Assembly: GCA_002077045.2 (NCBI GenBank)
Contig: KZ111193.1
Span: 62,001-126,000 of the forward strand
Source: Rachicladosporium sp. CCFEE 5018
Lineage: Eukaryota > Ascomycota > Dothideomycetes > Cladosporiales > Cladosporiaceae
Direction of reading: 5' to 3'
DNA: 64,000 nt
Part shown: positions 22,801-34,770 of the stretch, in pieces
Position numbering within the stretch: position 1 is the stretch's first letter
Layout: the number at the start of each line of letters is the position of its first letter
Translations under genes and position numbers: made by a program
Notes under the pieces: generated by a model
What the model saw: the letters and a program-made list of their open reading frames with translations, nothing else
Database searches by the model: none
What the model was told of the DNA's origin: nothing

Positions 22801-23212
22801 GGAACGCGGAGAGCCTGGAACCGACTCCGGGTTCCTCAAGCCATGATAGGCGACAGGCGGATGAGATGAATTGCATGTTGTCCCGCCGGTGATCTCACAT
22901 CTACGTAGACGGACCCAGTATTTCGATCGCCAGTCGGGACACGGCGAACCTCACAGGATTGCAGGGCGGGAACCGAGCTACGGGGTAACTATACTTCCAC
23001 CTCGTTTTACATGACTTCGATGAAGTGCTCTGATCAGCACTTTCGATACCACGGGGAAGTGGCCCCGACACCGCATTATTATCTCCCTTCAAGCAAATCC
23101 AGTGCCTCCTATCGGACCACCACCAGGCCCAGGTTTCGTGACGATGAAGTTCGCGATCACCGCTGTACCATTTGCCAAAGCCGCAGCCTGCGCTAGAAGT
23201 CAGCCATCAGCA
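19845..23212. other. 3.4-kb region without a recognisable gene
   Basis: Only short ORFs occur on either strand, mostly with non-ATG starts, and none resembles a known family or can be spliced into one by eye. Base composition does not look strongly AT-rich, so there is no obvious repeat-induced point mutation tract. A palindrome AAGGTTCGAACCTT at about 20833 does not fold into a tRNA. The part near 19.85-20.1 kb should contain the SFP1 promoter. Confidence 0.45.
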
Positions 23213-25120
23213 TCAATACGCACTATGAGCTTGTATGACCTGATCGACAGTGCATGTCGTGCTTACGGCATATGTATAGCATTCCACGGCCGGTGACCCA
23301 GGCAGAGTCTCCCGCCACTTGTAGCTATCGCTCGGTCCATGGGTACTGTACGTGCCGTGACGTTTGGGAACTGTCGATTGTCGTCCACTGGCTACATCGC
23401 GGTTGGCGAGGGCGCGGTTGAAGATATGGTAGCTCGTCTCTGGCTGGTAAAAGCTGACTGCATTGTCTTGTCAGCTTGTTCCAAGCAAGCAGGAGGTGCG
23501 GAAAACGGGACCATACCATCGTGACCAGCCTGGAAGACTCGCGAGAACGAGAGACCGCCATACTGCCGAACGACGCCGCCGACGTAGCTTCCGTTAACGA
23601 CGATCTGCTCGTAGCCTGCTTTGCGAAAGGCTTCTGCGCCGGACCAATTGGCTTGAAGACTCAACTGCTCAACACCAAGCCCTGCAGTCGTGTCAGCTGA
23701 TTTGGATTTCTACCACTCACAGGGCAGACTTACAGGGACATCTGTAATCCCGATCGCCGTATATGAGCGTCACCTTGACGCCTTCATCCAAGAGATACTC
23801 TACATCCGGCAATCCTGCCCGCCTGACAAAGTCGCCACTCCCATACACGAACTGATTCGTGACCAGGTTCGAAGTCGACGTGAAATTCACCGGAACACCA
23901 AGAGCCTCCTGCACCCAAGCCCTGTTCGCCCAGCCAGCGACATAATCCGGCGGAAGTGGGTTCGGGTTGAAAGCCGCCATGTCGAAAGCACTGCGGCCAG
24001 TAGCAGTATATGCGCCGGCCACATAGGCGAAACCGTACCCGAGTGCTTCAATGCAGACCTCATTGACCGTGGCGTTGATCGCGAACTCGTTGGGATCGTA
24101 CGCTGCGCCTAGAGCACGGCACTCGAGGATTAGATCGCGACCGCCGCCAGATTTGGTCCAATTGTACAACGACTCGGTGTACTCCTGCTCAGTGATGAAG
24201 GAAACGTTATAGGTGTTGTTGTAAGCCATTTGAGGGTACCACTCAGTCTGGTACAAAAGGTCAATGCAGCCATTCGTGATCACTGCACTGTCGAGATGGA
24301 GGCATTTCCCTTCCATTTCTCCGGCCTCGATGCGCTTGTTCTGGCGCTGGAAGTAGGCCGCGGACGTTGAGACCCAGTAGCCGCCGTAAGAGTTGCCCGC
24401 AAAACTGATGCGGTCGTTGCGGGTTTTGTACTCGGGGAACTCGGTGAACCACAGTTGGGCGAAGTGCCAAAGGGTATGGGCTGCAATGACGCTGTTGTTG
24501 GCAGTGCGTGTCGGATCTTGTATCGGTAATGCTCCGTACAAGAAAGTGGCGTTCTCAGCGGGCACCGAGCCATGGTATGCGTCAAAGGGAACAATGCCAG
24601 ACTGGGTTGGATCCGCATGGTCGAAAAGCAAGTCCAGCGTACTGTTGACGAACGTCGAGTACGAGAAGCCTGTCGTCAATGGCTGATCGACGTATAGCAT
24701 GTTCGAGTTTTCGTTCCATGACCAAGGGTTGCTCTCGGTGGTATTGGAGTCTGCGAGAATGTTGCAGGGTCCCCCATCGCTTGTGACGCCGAACTCGCCG
24801 CTGTCACCCGGTCCGCCTGCTAGATAGATGGTAGTCGGAGCGTGGCGTGGATTGTTTCTTGCTTCGTAGAACCAGAAGAAGTAAGATGCGTTGTACGGAT
24901 AGTCAACGTCTTGCACGTCTTTGAGATAGCTCGAGGGCATATGCACGTAGCCTGCGAACGATTTGGCGTTCTTGCCACAGATGAAGGTCTCCTTGTACGA
25001 AATCGAAGCGCCTGGAACGGATGGTATGTGCTTGATGATAACGTCCTTGGGAGTAGGGGGGAGACTTGCAGATGCGAAGCCAGCAAGAGCGGACACCGCG
25101 ACCGCCTGAATAGCGTACAT
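23213..25120 (-). CDS. secreted serine carboxypeptidase (peptidase family S10), three exons
   Basis: Exons are 25120-23734, 23681-23517 and 23457-23213; introns are 52 nt (23733-23682, phase 1) and 59 nt (23516-23458, phase 1), giving 598 aa. A signal peptide follows the ATG at 25120 (MYAIQAVAVSALAGFASA); an upstream ATG at 25141 adds seven residues. The catalytic triad is visible: Ser in GNSYGG (about 244), Asp in YGDRDYRCPW (456/458) and His in QAGHD (about 516), which is completed only by the second splice. The substrate-binding region has NGCIDLLYQ. Many N-glycosylation sequons fit an extracellular or vacuolar enzyme removing C-terminal residues from peptides. The C-terminal tail with two cysteines (CYTYAVSTTC) matches fungal secreted S10 enzymes. 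Confidence 0.9.
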
Positions 25121-25141
25121 GCTTGAGTAGTTCCCAATCAT

Positions 25142-26100
25142 GAGGAGGAAAGAATATAGGAAATGGAGACGCTGTTGCGATCGGGTATTGAACAGAGACC
25201 GGATACTCACGTATTATACCACCTTCGCTCGCCAAAATTTGAGGCTCATTATAAATGAGCCTCATTGACCTTGTCATCAATACGAGACCCACGACTCGCA
25301 TTGTGGTCAGTCGGACGCCAATCTAGCTGCCTGTAGTACCATAGCTTCACCCAGGCAGTCGCCACGACTTGCTTGAAAGCGCAGATTAGAAGCCATGAAC
25401 GACAGACATAGTTTATTCGCGGCATCGCTACGCGTGTCGACGGCTTTGGGAGCGGTCACAGGAGCGGGGAGCACAGGAAGGACAGGGGAATGATGTTGCA
25501 GTGCATCACGTCGTAGGGAAGAAGTCGCGTCAATGCGGCTGGAGGATCAATACCCATGCTGCCAAGACTGTGATTTTGGCGAGCCCACGTGATCTGTGAG
25601 GTTGTGTCAAGGCGGTCTACGAAGCACCAGGTTTTAGTCTCATATCCTGAGCTGAAAGGCGGTTGCGCTATCAAGGCTGGCCCTAGACACGATTTGATGG
25701 TCTGTCTGCGGAACTTCCGTGCAACGATGGCCGACTTGGAAGACTAAAGGAGATTGACCTTGATCTTAAAAGATCCAATATAAATACAGGAACGTACTAA
25801 GCAACGACTTTGGTTCGTTTCCCAAACCCAAGCCCCCCGTCGAAAATGCCTTCCAAAGTGGCGGGTATCAAAAGTAGTCGTCAACTCCCAAATCTCCATG
25901 GCCCGAATCAGCGACACGTGGCCGAATGCTCGAAAGCCTAGCGTAGGCAGGCGATGCCATGAGCGCGATGATGCAGGCTCGAAAGGTCTGCCAACTCAGC
26001 AAGTACGGGAGCTGATGAGACAGGCGACAGAAGTAGGCCGACATCCGATCGCCCACGCCTTGCATCTTCCAGCCCATGTTGTGTCACCATGGCCCTAGGT
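25142..26100. other. intergenic, carboxypeptidase promoter side
   Basis: About 960 bp upstream of the carboxypeptidase and downstream of the Gly/Ser-rich gene. A direct GAGCCTCATT repeat occurs near 25240-25265. No gene recognised. Confidence 0.45.
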
Positions 26101-26883
26101 CTACATCAACCACATGGTGTATCCCACACCAGCGACCACTACCCAGTATCCGCTCGTCTCCATCGCCCTCTGCTTCAGACTTCCGACACCGCTGGCAGTG
26201 GTGCTAGTGGTCGAATCGTCGGTGCCAGTACCATTGGGTAGCGTACCATTAACATAAAGCGTATCGTTCGCCACCCTCGAGATGCTCTGGTTATTCGCAA
26301 CACTCGTCAAGTAATTCGAGTCCGTGTTGTTATCACATCCACACTGACTGTACTCCTCGCACAAGCAAGTCACGTTCCTTGTCTCGTTGCGGCCGGACGT
26401 GTTGTTTCGGTAGCCGTAAGCATGACCGTATGGGTAGGCGTAGACGCTGTACAGCCAGATGCCAGGGAAGACTGCGAGCGCTGCACCGCCGATCAGGAAC
26501 GGCGCGACGCCACCTCGAGATCGGGCACCCGCGCCATAGGGTGTAGAAGCGCCGCCGCCGTAGTAGCCGCCATAGGTTGGTCGGTAGCCGGATCCTGCGC
26601 CTGACGCTCCGGAGCCACGCGAGCCGGAGGAGGAGCCTGAGCTGCCAGATGATGAGCCGGTGCTGCCCGAGCTGCCAGATGAAGAGCCCGAAGAGCCTGA
26701 GCTAGACGAGGAGCCTGAAGAGGATCCAGAACCACCGCCCTTGCCTCCACCTCCACCGCCGCCTTTGCGCTTGAAGAGATCGTTGCCACGCTCTGCTATT
26801 GTGACGAATGCTGCGGGCAGCGCGAGGGCGGAGATGGTCGTGATGAGCGCGAAGAGGTAGTAGAATGATCGCGCGAACCTCAT
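26101..26883 (-). CDS. Gly/Ser-rich secreted or membrane protein with CxC...CGC motif (DUF7732-like)
   Basis: Single exon, 260 aa, ATG at 26883. A signal peptide (about 1-22) is followed by KRK (38-40) and a Gly/Ser-only tract (41-95), then Gly/Tyr-rich sequence. A hydrophobic stretch lies at 126-147. The motif CLCEEYSQCGCDNN (173-186) with flanking N-glycosylation sequons is the part conserved in a widespread filamentous-fungal family (I think DUF7732; not checked). The extreme C-terminus (245-260) is hydrophobic, suggesting a GPI signal or a terminal membrane anchor. Likely located at the cell surface; function unknown. Confidence 0.75.
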   Translation of the reverse strand: MRFARSFYYLFALITTISALALPAAFVTIAERGNDLFKRKGGGGGGGKGGGSGSSSGSSSSSGSSGSSSGSSGSTGSSSGSSGSSSGSRGSGASGAGSGYRPTYGGYYGGGASTPYGAGARSRGGVAPFLIGGAALAVFPGIWLYSVYAYPYGHAYGYRNNTSGRNETRNVTCLCEEYSQCGCDNNTDSNYLTSVANNQSISRVANDTLYVNGTLPNGTGTDDSTTSTTASGVGSLKQRAMETSGYWVVVAGVGYTMWLM

Positions 26884-27884
26884 GTTGGTGGTTGCTGTGT
26901 TGTTGTGTCCGTCGTGGATTGATGTTCAGCTCCCGCTTTGATGTCGAGGTAAGCTTGTCGATAGTGCGGTTGACTTACGTGTGCGTTCAGGTCAAGGAAG
27001 TGGTGGCGCACATTCAATCCATGATATACCATCACATGGGGGCGATGAAGCGCAAATCACCACATCGCTGCGCCCCGTCATTGCCAAGGACCAGCGATCC
27101 TGCCGCCAGCCGCAGCGTATCAACGTCACGACAAAGTTCCCCATCTCCATACATCGGTCATCAAGTGGCGGATCTCGGATGCCTGCCTGCCGACCACGCC
27201 TTGGCTTTGACGATTGCAATGCTTGGTATTCGTTGTTTGCGAGATTCGGCCTTGGAAGTGCGTGCAGAAACGTGATCAGCGTGAGGGGCAACCGGTGCAC
27301 GGAATCAAGTTACAGTTCATCACGGGGCTGCGGCGTGGTACCTGACTGGTGCCTGAGGGAAATCCGGGGTGGCACATGCAAGGCTGTGTAGGGCGGCGTG
27401 GGCAGTTAGGCAATGGGAGATCAGCAAATACGATTGCTACGCTTCACAGCGGAGGAGTGAGTTTCACCTGTGATGAGGGACAACTGTCATGAGGGACGTC
27501 GCGTGACCAAGCGGCGGTGCAGCACGGAGACCTCGTTTGCTCAACGCGGTACCGCACTCGTCAAATCACATTGGCCGCATGGGTACTGCCTCGAAGGCAC
27601 AACACATGACTACACGGTGTACGCGGACCAGCGTAAACTTCCTTACGATGCGCCCACCGCACAATGAGAGATATGTCAAATAGGCACATGCGTGCCATGC
27701 TGCTTGCGTATTCGCGTATGGTACACTACCGCACTTCACCTTACACGTGCATTCCACGCGCATTCGAAGCAGACAAACTTCTGCATCGACAGTGCATGCT
27801 CTCCAAGAGAGCAGCGCTACCACATGAAGCTCGTCCACCGCCCGACGAGGCTAGCAGCAATGAGGCTCAGGCACAAGCACCTCC
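26884..27884. other. intergenic, no gene recognised
   Basis: 1.0 kb between the promoter of the Gly/Ser-rich gene and the 3' end of SWR1. Only shadow ORFs. Confidence 0.45.
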
Positions 27885-30800
27885 TCACCTCTTCCTCTTC
27901 GCCCTGTGCCCCGGATCCCGTCCATGCCTATCCCTCTTCGCCGCCGCACTAACAGCAGCCCCCTGCACAACCCCCTCCCTCATAAGCACCTCCATCCAAC
28001 CAACCATCCACCCATCCACATGCCCCTTCATAGTCTGCTCTCCACTTCCCTCCGCCACGCTCTCCTGACCAGCCTTAGCGTTCTCAGCAAACTCCTCCTG
28101 CTCAACCTGCTCCTCCTTCCTTGCAGCCTGCGCAGCAACGACATCCTCCTTGTCCTCGATGGTTTCGATTGCCGAGATACCGGCTTTCTCGCCGCCCTCG
28201 AAGAGGCGGTCGATGGCAGCGCCGACTTCATCGGAGTCGTTCTGCTTAGCGGAGGATAGGTCGTAGTCGGTCGTGAAATTACCCTCCTGAATGACAGTCT
28301 GGTCTAGCAAGCTCTTCTGGTTCGCGCGACGAAGAATATTCTCCTCAACGGTCTTCTCGCTGACCATCTTATAAACTTCCACATCGCGAACTTGACCAAT
28401 GCGATGCGCGCGATCCATGCACTGTTTGTCCATCTGCGGGTTCCAGTCGAGGTCGTAGAAGATGACTGAGCTTGCTCCCGTTAAATTCAGTCCCACCCCT
28501 CCAGCTCTAGAAGACAGGATCATGACCTGGTACTTGCTGTCTGGCTTGTTGAACTCAGCGCTGTAGAGCTGGCGGCGTTCTACAGGCGTGGAGCCATCGA
28601 GGCGGAGGTAAGGTAGATTTAGGAGGTTTAGGAAGCGCTCGAGGATGTCTAGCGTCAGGGTCATTTGGCTGAAGATCAGGCTGCGCGAGCCGCGGGCTTG
28701 GAGATCGCGGAGGAGGTGGACAAGGCGTTGAAGTTTGCCTGAGTCGTAGACTAGCAGGCGGGAGTCAGGAAAGGCGATCGTGGTGCGGATACGGGCTTGG
28801 TGGGCGAAGTCGCTATCAAGGGGGTAGGCGGAGTCGTTGCGGATGAGTGATTGGGTGTGAGGTGGGATCGTGAGATCGAGAACTGGAGCCGTGGCTTCAG
28901 GCGTGACGAATGCGAAGCGAGTCAGGGTGCTTTGAAGAGCTTCGCTGCGGGTCAGCAGTGATGGGAGAGAGCGCTGTAGGGTAGTGCTCTGGGACTGAAG
29001 GATGTCAAACGGTCGCTCGCTAGCTGCGAGCTCTGTGGAGGCAGTTTTCAGGTCTTTCAAAGGCGTTGTGATTGCGAGTCTTCCCAGCACGGAGCAATAA
29101 GCCGATGCGCGCGTAGCGCGGACAGTGAGGCGCTCCCGGAGATCTGAACCGTACACTGGTTGCTTTGCGACCGTGGCTTCGGAGACGCGGATAGCATCGC
29201 GCAGCTGGCGCAATACGCGCGCCCGCTGCTGGTAGCGCTGGAAAGCTCGACATCCGGCAAGAGTCAAAAGATCATGTGTCGAGTCGCCAAGTGCGCTTTC
29301 CAATTCCTTCGCCTCTTGCTGCAGCTTCTTCGTAGCAGTAAGCTGCCTCGATCGCTTGGTGCAATACTTGCTCAGCTGCTCGTTCTTGACGACCAGCAAG
29401 CTTTCTGGCGTGTTTTCGCGCAGCCCAAGCAATCTTCTGATGACCGTCTCCTTGACATCGAATGACCCAGCAACACTCTCCTCCATCGCAAAGCTCGTCT
29501 GAATGGGCCTCGGATCGAAGAGATCCGGATGGTTGCACACTCTCCTCAGACTCAACAACACTCGTCCTGCAGTAACGGCATTACCTCTAGCGAGTTGTGC
29601 CTTGGTGTCCGCTAAACCCATGTAGTCCTGATACAGCTGTCTCTGCCTCTTGCTCAGCTTACACACAACAGTATGCTCAGTCTTCTTCGGCAAGTCCTTC
29701 TCCACATCGGACTTCAGACGGCGAAGCATGAAAGGTCGGAGTTGAGTATGCAGTTGCGCGATGATGTCTGAAGCACCTTTCGAGAGGGCCGAGACGCCGC
29801 GGTCAAAGATCTCCTTCAGGGGCTCGCGCCAATGGTTGAGAAATTCTTCGAGCTCGCCGACGGATGTGGCTTCATTGGAGGCATTGGGGTTGATGCGCTG
29901 TTGTTGGCCGGCTGTGAGGAAGGTAAGGAGAGCCCAGAGTTCGCCGAGGGAGTTCTGCAGAGGTGTGCCAGTGAGGAGCAGCCGAGCGGATGTCTTGAGG
30001 CGGACGAGGTTCTGATACATCGCGGTCTGGAAGTTACGGATGTTGTGCGCCTCGTCGAGGATGAGGTAGTGCCAGGTGACATTGCGGATCGCGTTGATGT
30101 CCTTGACAGCGATCTGATACGAGGTGACTACCACGTTGTACCCGCGCTTACTTTTGTCTTCGTGGTGAGGGTCGTTCGCCCAGCCGCTGCGCTTGCGAAT
30201 GCGCTCTCAGTGGAGCCGTAGTATGCTAGCACGCGGAAACCGGGCAAGAATTTGTTGAATTCTGTGACCCAGTTCAGTACAACAGAAGTAGGCACAACGA
30301 CAAGATGAGGCTCCCATACTTCAAGCTTCTCGGCCAGATGTGCGAGGAGTGCAATGGTCTGGATGGTCTTGCCCAGACCCATCTCGTCGGCCAAGATGCC
30401 GTTGGTGTAGTTCTTGTACAGCGAGGCAAGCCAGTCTAGTCCAGCATGCTGATAGGAACGAAGTTCCCCGTGCAGTAGGTCGGGCTGTGGAATGAGCTGC
30501 TTCGCTGCGCCATCGGAACGAACCAACGAGACTGGTGTGCCAGGAATTGATTGATGCGATAATGCTTCAGGAGCCGAAAGCGCATCCACCCTCTTCGCAG
30601 AAGCCTGTGTATCAATGACGAGCTCCGAGGTGTTGGTCACCATTGGCTCGGGATCGTCCTCAGGTGATTCGTCCGCCGCGTTCTGATGGATGACCGAGGG
30701 CGCCGTCTCCGACATGTGAACGTCCTCCACTCCCACGCTGGCCTCTCTGCCCGCGTCAAGCTGATCGTCCTCAGCATTCCGCTCATCGGCGCTGGCCATC

Positions 30801-33213
30801 GGCGTGGGCAACGCAGCGTCCAAAGAGGACTTCTCAATTGGAGGAAGCATCTGGAACAGCAGGCTCGACATATTGCCACCCTCATCATCCGAGTTCGCCG
30901 TCCTCGAATCCTCGTCGCTTGCATCGTCCGAATCGTCCATGTCCTCGTCACTATCGTAGTCCTCGGAATCCATGTCGGTTGATTCATCATCGTCGAGCAA
31001 TTCCGGATTGTCCGTGTCGTCTGGCGCCTCGGTATCGTCTAGACCACGCTGTCGGCGCGTCGATACGACGGGCTCTGTGGAGGTCGCACGAGAAGCCTGA
31101 ACCCCGCCATCAACAATAGGCGCATGAGTCTCCTCGTCGGCAGCTGGCTCGAGTTGCGCGCTCAGCGACTTATATTCCGGGTCCTGCATCGGAAGATCTT
31201 GCTCCGCACCTCCAGAAGTATCTGCCATCTCTATGTCCTCTGCATCCACTTCCTCCGCCTTACGCTGCGCAAGATACGCAGCCAACGCATCTCCCTCTAC
31301 CTCCCCTTCTTCCTCCTCAGGCTCGTCGCCCTTCACTGACCCACCCTCTCCGTCAGATTCGCTCATGTTCTCTTCTTCATCCTCTTCATCATCCTCCTCG
31401 TCTCCATCTCCACTACCCTCATCTTCAGTGTTCGACTCGGGATACTCCTCCATATCACTTGCATCACTCCCCGCGTCACCTCTCTGCCTCCTCACCATCT
31501 TTTCACTCCAAGCAGCTGCCGCTCCAGTCGCTCTTGCCTCTTCGTCTCCAGCTCCGCTTCATGCTCCTGCTTTCTCCTTTCCAGTACATACTGATGCACC
31601 ATCTCCCACTTCGCCCTCATATCCACCACAACCTGCTTCGCAATAAGTCTAAACGTGCGATCCGCCTCGGCAATGAGATCCTCTTCCGTGGGTCCATTGC
31701 GAACCTTCCAGGCCTCAACAGCTTCGTAAGCGATCTTCTTCGCCTGTGCTCGATGTGTTATCTTCTCCTTGACCTGCAATTGGCGTAGAAACATCGCGTG
31801 TGCACTCAGATGATCTCTGTGCGCAAAAGGCTGCGGAACCTCGACCTGATCGTCCCGGTAAACACTGCAAGCCTGCACGCTGAGGGGCATGTTAGGCGCC
31901 GCAGCTCGCAGAATCTTGCGTCGTTGGAGTGCTTCAAACTCCGCAGCTTTCCAGGCACGCAGAGCGAACTCCTTCCTATCGGGAGGACCCCGCTCGTTCT
32001 CCATGTAGGGTAGCTGCATTTCTTTCAGCTCGTAGGACTCGATTACCTGGTAAAGACTCGGACGTGGTGGGCGCTGCGGAGATGGTAGCATGGCATGAGG
32101 GTGGGGTGGGTGGACTGGTGCGTAGGTCGGAGGTGCCAGGCGAAGTCGAAGCTTTAGACCTGACCGTCTTGCATCGGGAGAGAGGGTACGCGAGGCAGAC
32201 TTCTCGACAGTGCGAGTCTGAGTCGGTGACAATGATCGCCCTGGAGTAATGCGATTGCCATCGCTGCGCTTCCGCTTGTGCTTTTGTGGCGTTTGCGCCT
32301 CATTGTCAACCTCTGCGTCAAACGATCTGTTGTACTTGATTGCAGCTATCTGCGCTGTGAGCTCCTTGATGGTCCGCTTTGGAGAGGCAGCATCCGTCGT
32401 ATCCTCCTTCTTTGGCACAACATGCCGCGTGACTTTCTGCGGCACTGCAGACTTCGTGATATTGGCTTGCTGAGGCTTCAGCTTCGGTGCAGACATGGGT
32501 TTCTTTACCTGCTCCACCTTATCAACCACCTTCTTCGACCGTGGGCTAACACGCTGAGGCTTAGCTGGCTCTGGATCGGCGGCGACCTTATTGACTCGTG
32601 TGCTTAACCGCTTGCCGTCAACTCGCACAGCAGTAGGTCCCTCGACAGCAAACTTCTTCCAGGGTGGACTCGGTGGCCGAGACTGCGAAGTTGGCCGGCT
32701 GTCACTCCTGGCCCTGCCCTCACTCTCACTGCCTACCGTAGGCGTCCCATTGTGTCTCGCAGACGCTCGCCTGCCATCCGCAGTCTTGATAGTCGTAGCT
32801 TCCGCGGTCGGAAATTGCCACGGCGGTGATACAGCGCGTTTCCGCTTCTTCGACTTCAGGCCATCCGCGCCTTGAGAAGCCGTGGCATCTGTCGCCTCGC
32901 TCTCGCTCTCCTTTCCATTTACCGGGGATTGCATTGCTCTGTGTGACACCTTGTCGATGCCTTTGGCCCCGTCCTCCCCCTGGCTGACTCCATTTGCGCG
33001 GACCCCATTTTCGGCCTTTATATCGACGGTTCCCCCTTCGTCATGTATATCGTTCGGTTCTGCGTCTCCAGATGCATCGATAGAAGTCACTCGTAGGTGC
33101 GTGCCAATTTCGACATCACCTTGTATTGTCGAAGTCCCATTTTGCGGCGTTTCCGTGGAGGTGGAGGCTTTACGCGGAGCCTCTGCCACCAACTGCGCGG
33201 AACTCTCCTCCAT
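27885..33213 (-). CDS. SWR1: SWR1 chromatin-remodelling ATPase, with two apparent 1-nt losses
   Basis: Catalytic subunit of the SWR1 complex, which exchanges H2A for H2A.Z in chromatin. The coding region is open in three abutting frames. 33213-31492 holds the N-terminus and an HSA domain (about residues 468-560). 31498-30128 holds an acidic region, then helicase lobe 1 with Walker A (DEMGLGKT). 30134-27885 holds DEAH (ILDEAHNI), the large insertion typical of SWR1/INO80 split ATPases, lobe 2 (AGGVGLNLTGA, DRAHRIGQ) and the SWR1 signature VIQEGNFTTDY. The junctions lie near 31499 (an AAAA run) and near 30203-30211. At the second, family sequence continues across the shift (RKRSGW before VVTSYQ), so no intron fits. 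Adding one base at each restores 1,776 aa, normal for the family. Sequence errors or decay of a redundant copy are both possible. Confidence 0.88.
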
Positions 33214-33539
33214 CCTCGAATCTCATCGTTGAGCGATGGTATTTTGTTGCGAAAAAGGCGTGATTGATAGCACTGTAGACACAGATTAGTTTCCCCCAAC
33301 CAGAAACGAGGAAATCACAGCACAGCACACAGAAAAGGGAAATGTTCAGCGTGGCTGCTGTTGTAGTGGAGTGATGCGCGAGGGCAGATCCCCAAAGTTC
33401 CAAAGTCCACACGCGCCAGATAAGCACGGACCATCGACCTCTCGAAAGCATCATTGTAGCTTGCGTTGACAGAGGACTTTTATTGACAGCGCACTCGTCA
33501 CCCAGCACCACCGCTCCGCCCACCGCGGCACAATCAACC
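33214..33539. promoter_or_regulatory. divergent promoter region SWR1 / NDUFB8
   Basis: 326 bp between the SWR1 ATG (minus) and the NDUFB8 ATG (plus). It must carry both promoters. No individual element can be assigned with confidence. Confidence 0.6.
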
Positions 33540-34290
33540 ATGTCCCCCACCCTCCGCCTCCTCCGGCCCCTCGCCCGCTCCCCCCTCCTCACCGCCCCCC
33601 GCTCCTCCTTCCCCAAGTCCACCCTCCTCCCATTCACACGCAGCTACGCAACGCCCAGCCGCCGCCCCGCAGACCCCGCCAACAACCCCGATAATGTCGA
33701 GCAAGCCAGCGAGGACCTCGCAGGCAGCGACCCGAACATGGACCCAGGAATGAACGGCAATTACCCGGACCCGAGCAAGACGAGTGCGCTGGCGTTGAAG
33801 AGGCAGTTCCGGGATCCGTATGGGGTTGATGGGAAGGCTTGGTGGGATCCGCAGGAACGGAGGATGTATGGCGAGGCGGTGCATGAGGTAGGTTGTGGCT
33901 TGGGAGGGGGATGGGGTGTGAGGGATCGGGATGGCTGGCAGGGTGGAGAGTGGAAGGGCCGTGGACATGTGCTGATATGCTGGACAGGACAACGACATAC
34001 TAGGCATCTTTTCGCCAGACGTATACACACACGCCACACCTGGATGGGCGGCTGTGCAAGTGGTGAGTGGCCGCTTCCAATACTCTCCCACCTACTCATG
34101 CACAACACTGACTCCAACATAGGCCTGCTTCGTCGGCGCCTTCTGCACCCTCCTCGCAGTCGTCTCAAGATTCTACCCCGACATCCCAGCCGTACCCCGA
34201 ACCTTTGCCGGTGGACTGGAGACCGAGCTCGGCGGACCGAAGACGATGGTGGCGCTGCGATCAGAGGGCGAGGAGAGTGTGCTTGATTAG
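33540..34290 (+). CDS. NDUFB8: mitochondrial complex I subunit NDUFB8 (ASHI) homologue, three exons
   Basis: Exons are 33540-33887, 33988-34062 and 34123-34290; introns of 100 and 60 nt are both phase 0; 196 aa. The N-terminus is an arginine-rich mitochondrial presequence (LRLLRPLARSP...RSYA). The mature part has the family landmarks NGNYPDPSKT, KRQFRDPYG, WWDPQERRMYGE, DNDILGIFSPDVYTH and PGWAAV, a single membrane span (FVGAFCTLLAVV), then PRTFAGGLETELGG. It is an accessory subunit of NADH:ubiquinone oxidoreductase in the inner membrane. Its presence excludes yeasts of the Saccharomyces lineage. No lesion seen. Confidence 0.9.
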
Positions 34291-34770
34291 CTGATCGAGA
34301 TAGCATGTGTACATACGAGCTGCAAACCTTTCATCTTATAGATTGCCTACTAGCTTCTCCCATGCTCCGTGAGCCCGAAATTCCGATGGCACCTGCCTAC
34401 GCTCGTCCAAAACTCTGAATCGGAGGAAACGCTTTTCAGCTTGTTCCTCGCAGTGGATCTATCTAGTAACGTCTTTATGAGAGTCCTGCGATCCAGAAGA
34501 GACGCACTATTGTCTAGCCTGCTCTTTCGGTCTGATTCCGACTGTCGTACTCAGCTGCTGCAGGTTCACTGGTACTAGCACGGACGCGATCACCCTACTG
34601 GAGAGGCGGATGTCGAGCAAGGTGGGGATAACGGCCGCGCTTACTGGTGTTGTCACTGAACAGACCGACAAGCTGTGTACTCATGTCCCTCACATGTTCT
34701 AGAGAGTATATGTGCATACCACGTCCGCTGACCCACGTAGTCCTCGCCCCAGTACCTCCAGCTGCGAACC
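34291..34770. other. intergenic, converging 3' ends
   Basis: 480 bp between the 3' ends of NDUFB8 and the AIF-like gene. Nothing recognised. Confidence 0.5.

Noticed and set aside
26640..26770. Microsatellite-like GCC/GAG-type repeat
   Set aside because: It is the codon pattern of the Gly/Ser tract in the DUF7732-like protein, not an independent repeat.
30128..30240. An intron explaining the SWR1 frame change
   Set aside because: Family residues continue across the shift; no GT donor and AG acceptor of usable spacing exist between them.
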